Assembly (NCBI GenBank): GCA_003168375.1
Contig: PMSI01000002.1
Location: 434,001 to 498,000, forward strand
Direction: 5' to 3'
From: Vulcanimicrobiota bacterium
GTDB taxonomy: Bacteria; Vulcanimicrobiota; Vulcanimicrobiia; Vulcanimicrobiales; Vulcanimicrobiaceae
DNA: 64,000 nt
Numbering within the stretch: the stretch's first letter is position 1; every line of letters starts with the position of its first letter. The position numbers were made by a program, and so were the translations under genes. Under the pieces are notes generated by a model. The model was not told the origin of the DNA, ran no database searches, and saw only the letters and a list, made by a program, of their open reading frames with translations. This document shows positions 57,452 to 64,000 of the stretch, piece by piece.

Positions 57452-57841
57452 GTGCGGCTGCTGCTCGACACGCACGCGTTTCTGTGGGCCGCCGCCGATC
57501 CGGACCAATTACGCCCCAATGCGCGCGCGGCGATCGAGGACAGCGCCAATGAGGTGTTGGTCTCCGCCGGGGTCGCGTGGGAAATCAGCATCAAGGTCGC
57601 GCTCGGCAAGCTGACAGTGCCGGCGGATCCCGCGGTGTGGTTTCCGGCACGCGTGCGTTCCTTAGGGTTTCAAGCCTTAGATATTTCCGCGGCGCATGCT
57701 CTCGCCGTCGGCGGGCTGCCAGATATTCACCGAGATCCGTTCGATCGAATCATGATCGCGCAGGCGCAGATCGAAGGGCTGACGTTCGTGACGCGCGATC
57801 CAGAAAATCAGAAGTATCCCATAAACGTTCTAAAGGCCTAA
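57452..57841 (+). CDS. PIN-domain toxin (VapC-like ribonuclease)
   Basis: 129 residues. Acidic active-site residues: LLLDTHAFLWA (Asp6), VAWEISIKVALGKL (Glu), DPFDRIMIAQA (Asp), and TRD near the end. The VAWEISIK and LPDIHRDPFDR blocks identify the PIN clade paired with Phd-type antitoxins. It would cleave RNA, often tRNA, when free of antitoxin. Confidence 0.92.
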   Translation: MRLLLDTHAFLWAAADPDQLRPNARAAIEDSANEVLVSAGVAWEISIKVALGKLTVPADPAVWFPARVRSLGFQALDISAAHALAVGGLPDIHRDPFDRIMIAQAQIEGLTFVTRDPENQKYPINVLKA

Positions 57842-57971
57842 GTCGCATAAGAGGCGGGCCCCGGAGTGTCCCCCTTCGCACCGGCAGAGCGCATCCATGA
57901 CCACTCCATTGGAGTCACTCAATCGCAGCCGGACCTCAACCGGGAGTCCGGAGCAAGTGACGTAGACGCGA

Positions 57972-58577
57972 GTGGGCGGCATGAGCGCTGAACCTAACAC
58001 TGGGGCCTTCGTGGCCGGCGGTCTCAGGTGTTTCCGTTACAATGGTTCGAAGCGTTTGAAGACGGGGCAAGCGTTCGCTCTGACGCTCCTGTTCTTGCTC
58101 GTGTCGGGGCGCGGCGCACACGCCGCGGCGCCTCGCGACCTCGTCAAGCATGTCGTGCTCGTAATTCAGGAGAACCGCAGCTTCGATAACCTCTTCAATG
58201 GCTTTCCCGGAGCCGATACCGTGCGCACCGGACAGCGCCATAACGGTTCGGCGGTCGCGCTGCATCCGGTCAGCCTGACCGTTCAGGTAGACGTCGACCA
58301 TGCGCGGCAGTCGTTCTTGAACTCGTACAACGGCGGACTGATAGCTACGATCGCAAGCGCGCATACCATCCAGCGCGTCCCCGTGTTCATTCGCGCATAC
58401 GATTCGTCGCGCGCGATCAAGACCTTAGCGGCCCGGCCAGGCGCCGCATGCGATCGGCCGGCGACGACGGCTCAGCCCGGTCTAGTTGTCGTGCCCGTCG
58501 TGCCCGAGCCCCGGCCTGGGGCAGCCGGACTCTTGACTAATGCCATTATTATAGCTTTTAATCCTAGTAAGTGCTAG
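57972..58577 (+). pseudogene. Truncated phospholipase C-type phosphoesterase
   Basis: A signal-like segment (FALTLLFLLVSGRGAHAAA) and the phosphoesterase N-terminal motif VKHVVLVIQENRSFDNLFNG then GFPGADTV are intact to about residue 115. The remaining ~85 residues have no similarity to the family and no metal site. The true enzyme is ~450-600 residues, so only the first quarter survives. It ends just before the HipB promoter. Confidence 0.75.
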
Positions 58578-58583
58578 AATAAT
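58545..58583. promoter_or_regulatory. Imperfect inverted repeat upstream of hipB
   Basis: ATTATTATAGC (58545-58555) and GCTAGAATAAT (58573-58583) are inverted repeats matching at 10 of 11 positions, 3 nt before the hipB ATG. The region is markedly AT-rich. It is the probable HipB autoregulatory operator and promoter. Confidence 0.5.
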
Positions 58584-58586
58584 TGC

Positions 58587-58913
58587 ATGGCCAAGCGAAT
58601 AGCTCCGCTGCTCCCGCCTATGGAACGCCGGCTTTCGCGTCTCGGTGAACGAATCCGCACAGCTCGGCTCCGCCGCCGGCTCTCGGCAAAACTCGTCGCA
58701 GAGCGGGCAGGTATGTCCGTGATGACGCTGCGGAACGTCGAGAACGGCGGCATGGGCGTCACGATCGGAGCGTATGCCGCCGTTCTGCACGTTCTTGGGC
58801 TCGACGGCGATCTCGATGCGGTCGCGGCGGTCGATACCCTTGGCCGTGATCTCCAGGATGCGGCCCTTCCCCATAGTGCTCGCACGAGGAGCGAATCGCG
58901 ATGGAAGGCGTGA
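58587..58913 (+). CDS. hipB: HipB-like XRE-family antitoxin
   Basis: 108 residues. The HTH is LGERIRTARLRRRLSAKLVA, with ERAGMSVMTLRNVENGG following. It probably represses its own operon and neutralises HipA. The C-terminal 25 residues are Ala/Arg-rich. Overlaps hipA by 13 nt. Confidence 0.85.
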   Translation: MAKRIAPLLPPMERRLSRLGERIRTARLRRRLSAKLVAERAGMSVMTLRNVENGGMGVTIGAYAAVLHVLGLDGDLDAVAAVDTLGRDLQDAALPHSARTRSESRWKA

Positions 58914-60178
58914 TCGAGGTCTACAAAGATTGGAGCGCCGACGAACTGCCGAAACGGCTCGGGACCCTGCGCGTGCACTCAGGGCGAACCGGCGAACTAT
59001 TCGATTTTACGTTCGATGACGATGCGCTTACCGATAGGACCCTGTCGAAACAGACGCTCGATCCGGACTTGGGCATTTTTCCGGGGCCGCAATTTCCAAA
59101 AGATGGACGCACGATGTTTGGCGTTTTCAAGGACTCGAGTCCCGATCGGTGGGGAGAAACGCTCATGCGGCGCCGGTTCGATCGCAACAAGCGCGCTGGT
59201 TTGGTTCCCCAGAATGCGCGCCTCGGCCAATCGGATTATCTACTCGGCGTCCACGACGCGTTTCGATCCGGAGCGCTGCGGTACAAACTGACACCGGACG
59301 GCCCGTTCCTGGACGACCACGACGGGAGCGCTGCACCGCCATTCGTCCGTCTGCGCGAACTCGAGGCCGCGAGCCGCGCGATCGAAGACGACGCGAATAA
59401 CGATGATCCGGCAACAGACGAGTGGCTTCGCTTGCTACTCGCTCCCGGTGCGTCGCTTGGCGGTGCTCGACCAAAGGCAACCGTCGTCGATCTCGAAGGA
59501 AATCTCTGGATCGCAAAATTTCCGAGCGCCAAGGATCGTTACGATGTCGGCGCGTGGGAGCTCGTCGTTGCGAGGCTTGCCAAGCGTTGCGGTCTACGCG
59601 TACCGATCAGCGATGCTCGGACATTCGCAAGCACCGAGCATACATTCTTGGTGCGGCGCTTTGATCGTCGGACCTCGGGAGCGCGCATCCATTTTGCTTC
59701 GGCGATGACGCTCACGGGAAACCAGGATGGTGCCGGCGCGTCCACGGGCGCAAGCTATCTCGAAATTGCCGAAATCATCATGTCGCAGGGCGCCGCGCCG
59801 CGCGAGGACCTCATCGAACTCTGGTCGCGTATCGTCTTCAACGTCATGGTGTCCAACACGGACGACCATTTTCGTAACCACGGCTTTCTGCTAACGCCGA
59901 ACGCCGGTTGGCGGCTCTCGGGGGCGTATGACATGAATCCGGTTCCAGGCTCGTCTGGTCTCTGCTTAAATATCAACGAAAGCGAGAATGCACTCGATCT
60001 CGATCTCGTGCGATCCGTCGCGCCGTATTTTCGGATCAGGGACGCCCAAGCGACGTCAATCATCGATCACATCGCCGACACCGTCCGCGACTGGAGTGAA
60101 ATTGCCGCCTCACTGGGGATTAAGAGAATTGAGCAAGACGACATGGCTGCTGCATTCACGACCCGGCAGTCAGCGTAG
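58901..60178 (+). CDS. hipA: HipA-like serine/threonine kinase toxin
   Basis: 425 residues. The N-terminal subdomain begins VYKDWSADELPKRLGTL. The P-loop-like GGARPKA, the catalytic SNTDDHFRNHGFL (Asp-Asp-His) and the metal-binding YDMNPV are all present, so the kinase looks active. HipA in E. coli phosphorylates GltX and induces dormancy; other clades have other targets. Codon usage is AT-richer than the genome, consistent with transfer. Confidence 0.9.
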   Translation: MEGVIEVYKDWSADELPKRLGTLRVHSGRTGELFDFTFDDDALTDRTLSKQTLDPDLGIFPGPQFPKDGRTMFGVFKDSSPDRWGETLMRRRFDRNKRAGLVPQNARLGQSDYLLGVHDAFRSGALRYKLTPDGPFLDDHDGSAAPPFVRLRELEAASRAIEDDANNDDPATDEWLRLLLAPGASLGGARPKATVVDLEGNLWIAKFPSAKDRYDVGAWELVVARLAKRCGLRVPISDARTFASTEHTFLVRRFDRRTSGARIHFASAMTLTGNQDGAGASTGASYLEIAEIIMSQGAAPREDLIELWSRIVFNVMVSNTDDHFRNHGFLLTPNAGWRLSGAYDMNPVPGSSGLCLNINESENALDLDLVRSVAPYFRIRDAQATSIIDHIADTVRDWSEIAASLGIKRIEQDDMAAAFTTRQSA

Positions 60179-60422
60179 GCAGCTTTTTCGACTCGGGCTA
60201 TGCGTTGCGTCCCCTAGCAAGCGGGCAACTTCTTTCGCGTGAGCGCGCGGCCAGGAAGACGCTAAAACGGTTAAAACGTCAGAACGTCAGAACGGCGCTG
60301 TCTCACAATGAATCGGCATTTCACATTGAATCGACCATAAGGCCAGCGTGTATAATCGGATCGATGCGCCCCGATCTGGACCTGCGCCAGGAAAGTCCGC
60401 GGTGGGCGCGCCATACAGCGGC

Positions 60423-60940
60423 ATGAAACCACAGCTCATCCCGCTTGTCGGGCTTTGCTTCGGGTCGCTATTCGGCGCGGCGTACGCGGCCGACACGCTG
60501 GATCTCTCGACGTTCAAGCAAACCATGAGGAACCCGAAGATCGTCGTGGACACCGCGCCGGTTGGCGGGGTCCGCATGAGGTGGGGAAACGGTGCGTACG
60601 ACTACGGCTACGGCGCCTGGGTCGCGTGCGCGACATTCGCGAACGACGGTCCGAAGACGGCAACCGCGGTTCGCATCGCTTTTTACTATCTGGACCAAGA
60701 CGGCAAGGTGCTCGGAAGGACGTCCTCGAGCGCAAAGGGACATTCTCGCCGGGTGCTACGATCGAAGGGCGCGGCGGCGTGATCCAGCCGCGGTTCACTG
60801 ATGGCTGTTTGAAGCCGAAGAACGATTCGCGGGACCGTGAGTCGATCGCGATGGTGGTCCAGGGTGCAACGTACGACGACGGTACAAGTTTCGAACGTGA
60901 GGTCGACTTCCGCACGACGCCACCCTCGCCGAAGCCCTAA
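60423..60940 (+). pseudogene. Frameshifted secreted protein gene
   Basis: The first frame starts at the ATG 60423 with a signal peptide (LIPLVGLCFGSLFGAAYAAD) and reads FYYLDQDGKVLGR to about 60719. The family-like continuation (DVLERKGTFSPGATIEG ... GATYDDGTSFEREVDFR) lies in the -1-shifted frame to 60940. Adding one base, for example in the GGAAGG run near 60717-60720, restores a single ~172-residue protein. It is either a recent frameshift mutation or a sequencing error. Confidence 0.6.
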
Positions 60941-61377
60941 CACTCGCCGGCGCGACGTCCGTCTTGCGGTGGGCCGCCGCGCGCCCATACCCGCCCGCCC
61001 TGCATGCCGCACTCACCAAAGACGACTTGGAGAGCATGCCGCCGAGTTGCGCAGCCTTCGCAACGCGCCTCGATACGCGCGACGTACGGACCGCGTTTCC
61101 GGACGGGATGGTCTTTCCCGTCACCGCACGCGGCAAGCTACACGGTGCGCTGGCATATGCAGCGAAGCGCGACGGCTCCGCCTTCGATCCCGACGAACGC
61201 GAATCGCTCAGCCAGGTGGCGCGAGGCGTCGGCGCGGGGCTGGACGCGCTCGCGTCGCCCGACAACGAAGTGCTCAACGTCCTAACCGCGCTCAACGCCT
61301 CGATTGAAGACGGCTTCGCGACGCTGGCCGCAAAGGTCGATGCGCTACGTGTCGGCGAAAACAACGCCTCGTTGTAA
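60901..61377 (+). pseudogene. N-terminally truncated GAF-domain gene
   Basis: The frame is open from 60901 with no good start (a TTG at 60964). It encodes LAGATSVLRWAAARPYPPAL, then a GAF-like second half (VFPVTARGKLHGALAYAAKR, FDPDERESLSQVARGVGAGL). GAF regulators of this type normally have membrane helices upstream, which are absent. It directly abuts the frameshifted gene. Confidence 0.55.
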
Positions 61378-61830
61378 AAGCACTCGTCGCTCGATCGCTT
61401 CGGGCTAGCGATCTTGGGGCTATCGCGAATACGGCCGCTCGAATCGAGCGCCACGACTTACACCTCATTGAAAAAGTGGTCTAGCGCGCCTGGTGTTGCC
61501 TTCAAGGCTGGAGTTGAAAAGTCGTGAAGGGTCCTTTGAGCGAAGCGCCCTTGGCGAACGTCAGCTTCACGTCGTGCGTTCGCCGTCCTGCACGCCGGCA
61601 CTTTCCAGAATATTTCCGGACTCTCATCATCGCGCAGTTCGGTTTTTCGGCCGACACCGATCGTTCGCCGCCGCGCCGCCGCATCCGCATCGGTGCCGCT
61701 CATACGGTTCATTTTGACGCGACACGGGCGATTCCTCAGCCGCCTTCGACCTGCGGCGCTCGGAGGACCGTGCCTGACCGTCGGCGTACGCGCATTGCGT
61801 GATCGCCGATGGACCCCGTATGAGCCCGCT
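61378..61830. other. Gene-poor spacer with one hairpin
   Basis: I see no convincing gene in these ~450 nt; the available frames are short and Arg-rich. A hairpin GATCGC/GCGATC (61393-61413, 9-nt loop) lies 15 nt after the GAF fragment stop and may be a terminator. Confidence 0.4.
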
Positions 61831-62697
61831 ATGAAACTGGTCATGACGCTCCTCGTACGGGACGAGGAGGATATTCTCCGAGAGAACCTCGAGTTCCATC
61901 TTGCTCGAGGCGTCGACGAGATCATCCTCATGGACAATCTTTCGGTAGACCGTTCTGCGAGCATCGCCGAAGAGTACGCGCGCGCCGGCGTCCTGCAGTA
62001 TATGTTTCAACCACGGGACGATTACTCTCAAGGCCGGTGGGTGACGCAGATGGCTCGACGCGCCGTCGATGAGCTCGACGCCGATTGGGTTATCAACAGC
62101 GATGCCGACGAGTTCTGGTGCCCGGACGCGGGGTCGATCAAGGACGCCCTCGCGTCCGTCGGACCGGACGCGGTGGCGGCGTCGGTCGAGCGGACGAATT
62201 TCGTTACTCGCCTCGAAAACGGGGAACCATTCTGGCGACGCATGGGCGTTCGGCGAACAGTTTCGGTAAATTCGCTCGGGGAGCCGTTGACCAGCAAGAC
62301 GGCGCATCGCGGTGCAACCGACGTCGTCGTCGGGCAGGGGAATCATTACGTATCTGTGGGCGGCCGGTTGGCGTCTTGCGTCCCCGTTCCGATCACGATC
62401 CTCCACTTCCCGGTTCGGTCTCGCGCGCAGTTCTTCAACAAGATCGTTAAAGGCGGAGCAGCTTACGCGCGCAATACCGAACTCGATCATACGATTGGAA
62501 AAACGTGGCGACATCTCTATCAATTGTATCAGGAAGACAAATTGGATCAGGCTTTTGAAAGGGAACTGATGACCGACGAACAGATCGTTCACGGTCTCGC
62601 TGCCGGCGTGCTCATCAGAGATGAGCGCATGATCAGCGCTCTCACTTCCCGCACGCATCGGTCATCGCACGCAGTCGCCTCGTCGGCGGGATGTTGA
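61831..62697 (+). CDS. Glycosyltransferase family 2/92-like protein
   Basis: 288 residues from the ATG at 61831. VMTLLVRDEEDILRENLEFH is the entry strand of GT-A enzymes. INSDADEFW is the DxD-like metal site, and the C-terminal part has ILHFPVRSRAQFFNKIVKGG, typical of GT92/DUF23-like enzymes. It likely adds a sugar to a surface glycan. Next to another glycosyltransferase on the same strand. Confidence 0.85.
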   Translation: MKLVMTLLVRDEEDILRENLEFHLARGVDEIILMDNLSVDRSASIAEEYARAGVLQYMFQPRDDYSQGRWVTQMARRAVDELDADWVINSDADEFWCPDAGSIKDALASVGPDAVAASVERTNFVTRLENGEPFWRRMGVRRTVSVNSLGEPLTSKTAHRGATDVVVGQGNHYVSVGGRLASCVPVPITILHFPVRSRAQFFNKIVKGGAAYARNTELDHTIGKTWRHLYQLYQEDKLDQAFERELMTDEQIVHGLAAGVLIRDERMISALTSRTHRSSHAVASSAGC

Positions 62698-62745
62698 GCC
62701 CCGCCCGCAACGTGACCGTGGTCCGGTGAAGGCAGAGTCCCCGTC

Positions 62746-63558
62746 ATGATGGAGCGCGGCGTCGTGACGCTCTGCGATAGCAAGTATTATCCGGGCCTGC
62801 TCCAGTTGCACGCGTCGATCCAGACCAGCGATCCCTGCTGCGTGATATGTTATGACGCAGGCCTCACCCCGGTACAGCGCCGCGATGCGGACCGACGAGA
62901 AAACTTACAGATCCTCGACCTCCCAGACGACCCGTTGATCGCGGAATTGATCGCGGCAACCCGTGATGTGATCCCGTTGGCAAAACCCAACAAGCGCATC
63001 TGGCCGCTGTGGATCTGCCCGCTTCTCATACGCGCGGCTCCGCTGAGAAATCTGTTCTGGCTTGACTGCGATGTCGTCGTCTTGCGCGGTTTGGGCGAGC
63101 TGTTCGCGATGCTCAACGACGGGCCCGTGTTCACCCCGGAGAACAAGGCGCCCGAGTTGACTCCCAACCGGCCGTCACTCTATCGCCTCTTGCCGATTCA
63201 GCGGCAATTCGATCCGAACGTTCCCGTCATCAACGGCGGCGTGTCGGGGTGGCGCCGGGGCCGCGACGATGCGCTCCTGGAGGCCTATATTCTTCCCGTG
63301 GCAGCCGCGGCGTGCGATCGCTCGGTGCGCGATGCCATCTCTTGGCACGACCAAGGCGCGTTGATCTGGGCGATTCAGGCGTTGGGTCTCGAGGACCGCG
63401 TGCTGCCGTCCCCGACGTGGAACCTGTGCGTAGATAACGCTACGGTGACGGCGGAGACTCTTACGTGGGACGACGGTCTCGTCGAGCGGCTGCGGGCGGC
63501 GCTGCCGGAGGTCAGGATTCTCCATTGGAACGGCCGGAAGACTCCCTGGCCGGATTGA
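62746..63558 (+). CDS. GT8-like glycosyltransferase
   Basis: 270 residues. TLCDSKYYPGLLQLHASIQT is the N-terminal nucleotide-sugar fold, NLFWLDCDVVVLRGLGELF contains the DxD metal motif, and the region VPVINGGVSGWRRGRDD plus ISWHDQGALIWAI matches the acceptor-side conserved loops of GT8/DUF-type transferases. It probably works with the upstream glycosyltransferase in polysaccharide synthesis. ATG-ATG start. Confidence 0.8.
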   Translation: MMERGVVTLCDSKYYPGLLQLHASIQTSDPCCVICYDAGLTPVQRRDADRRENLQILDLPDDPLIAELIAATRDVIPLAKPNKRIWPLWICPLLIRAAPLRNLFWLDCDVVVLRGLGELFAMLNDGPVFTPENKAPELTPNRPSLYRLLPIQRQFDPNVPVINGGVSGWRRGRDDALLEAYILPVAAAACDRSVRDAISWHDQGALIWAIQALGLEDRVLPSPTWNLCVDNATVTAETLTWDDGLVERLRAALPEVRILHWNGRKTPWPD

Positions 63559-64000
63559 TGGGAGCCGAGCTCATCAACAAACGGAACCGAGACCGTTCGG
63601 CTCGCAGGTGAGGCCAAAAGAGCAGCGCGTACGCCGGAATGAGCAGCAAATAGACGAGGTCCGCTCTGGCCGCGTCCAACGCAAGAACGACGGGACCCCA
63701 AGCTTTGTAGAAGCTTTCTTCGAGAAACGGCAGATAGCGTTGGCCCTGCGGCCGAAAGGCGGTCACAGCAAGGCGGCCGCTGAGGGTCTTGGCGATCTCG
63801 TAGGCCAGATACGCGGAGACGAAGAGCCAGAGGATGACGCCTCCGTTGCACGACAGCAGCACACCGCCGAAAGCGGCCACTTCAAGCGGAAGCAATGCAG
63901 CGAGGATGAGCGTCTCGAGGCGCTCGTGCCCCAGATCGTGAACGACGGTCCTCAGGCCCACTCTGCGGTCCTGATCGGCCGTGTGAAGCTGGTGTGATAG
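63512..64000 (-). CDS. UbiA-family prenyltransferase-like membrane protein, C-terminal part
   Basis: The frame is open to the window edge. DQDRRVGLRTVVHDLGHERLE carries the second Asp-rich region of UbiA-like enzymes, and the remaining ~130 residues hold three hydrophobic helices (LILAALLPLEVAAFGGVLLS, VILWLFVSAYLAYEIA). UbiA members transfer polyprenyl or sugar-phosphate groups at the membrane; beside glycosyltransferases, a decaprenyl-phosphate sugar role is conceivable. The last 47 nt overlap the end of the GT8-like gene on the opposite strand. Confidence 0.7.
   Translation of the reverse strand, partial: LSHQLHTADQDRRVGLRTVVHDLGHERLETLILAALLPLEVAAFGGVLLSCNGGVILWLFVSAYLAYEIAKTLSGRLAVTAFRPQGQRYLPFLEESFYKAWGPVVLALDAARADLVYLLLIPAYALLFWPHLRAERSRFRLLMSSAPINPARESSGRSNGES

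Noticed and set aside
60271-60295. Direct repeat AACGTCAG x2 upstream of the frameshifted gene as an iteron or attachment site
   Set aside because: Only two 8-nt copies are present, without further structure.

Overview
The window is high-GC (roughly two-thirds G+C by eye) bacterial chromosome with densely packed genes. Outer-membrane-like barrels, many signal peptides and an RND pump point to a diderm. The gene families (Pro/Thr-rich secreted proteins, acyl-CoA metabolism, TRAP uptake, an ice-binding DUF3494 protein) suggest a soil or cold-soil heterotroph. A candidate phylum such as Eremiobacterota (WPS-2) would fit, but that is an inference; no rRNA or phylogenetic marker tree supports it. 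I found no convincing tRNA, rRNA, CRISPR array or insertion sequence.

Layout. 0-4.8 kb: end of a gamma-class carbonic anhydrase-like gene, a YeiH-type permease, then a PAS-PAS-GGDEF-EAL protein preceded by about 160 nt of hairpin-rich leader, followed by a C26 amidotransferase-like hydrolase and a VOC protein. 4.8-10 kb: housekeeping cluster on the minus strand, rpsR-rplI-lon-like-dnaB-VOC-C26 hydrolase, with zero or 4-nt spacings; dnaB carries a 420-residue intein with LAGLIDADG endonuclease motifs. 10-16.4 kb: PPK2 kinase, then a minus-strand lipid cluster (acyl-CoA dehydrogenase, acyl-CoA ligase, beta-carbonic anhydrase, two SDRs). 16.4-25 kb: small proteins, a c-type cytochrome coupled to a multi-pass EGLE-motif membrane protein, then a run of secreted proteins including a zincin, an ABC solute-binding protein, an ice-binding protein and a copper-amine-oxidase-N/barrel protein. 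25-30 kb: HxlR regulator divergent from a QorB-like oxidoreductase, a truncated histidine kinase, an outer-membrane-like protein and an orphan ModA. 30-35 kb: a TRAP transporter (DctP, DctQ, DctM) with a GntR regulator and a cyclase-family hydrolase. 35-42.5 kb: RND pump, carboxymuconolactone decarboxylase-like protein, Rieske protein plus four-helix membrane partner, truncated rhodanese, C1A peptidase and small secreted proteins.

42.5-55.5 kb is the most distinctive accessory stretch. It holds two tandem secreted paralogs of unknown family, a ricin-type lectin, and a leaderless protein sharing a repeated beta-rich module with the next gene. That next gene is a phospholipase C-type phosphoesterase whose catalytic domain is split by two copies of the module. 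DJ-1/AraC genes, a metallothionein-like protein and a leaderless phospholipase D follow. 55.5-61.4 kb is a toxin-antitoxin and gene-decay zone (Phd/PIN and HipBA pairs among a truncated phosphoesterase, a frameshifted secreted protein and a truncated GAF gene). 61.8-64 kb holds two glycosyltransferases and the end of a UbiA-type prenyltransferase.

The best candidate for an undescribed system is the module-bearing pair at 47.8-51.2 kb, with the nearby phospholipase D and lectin.
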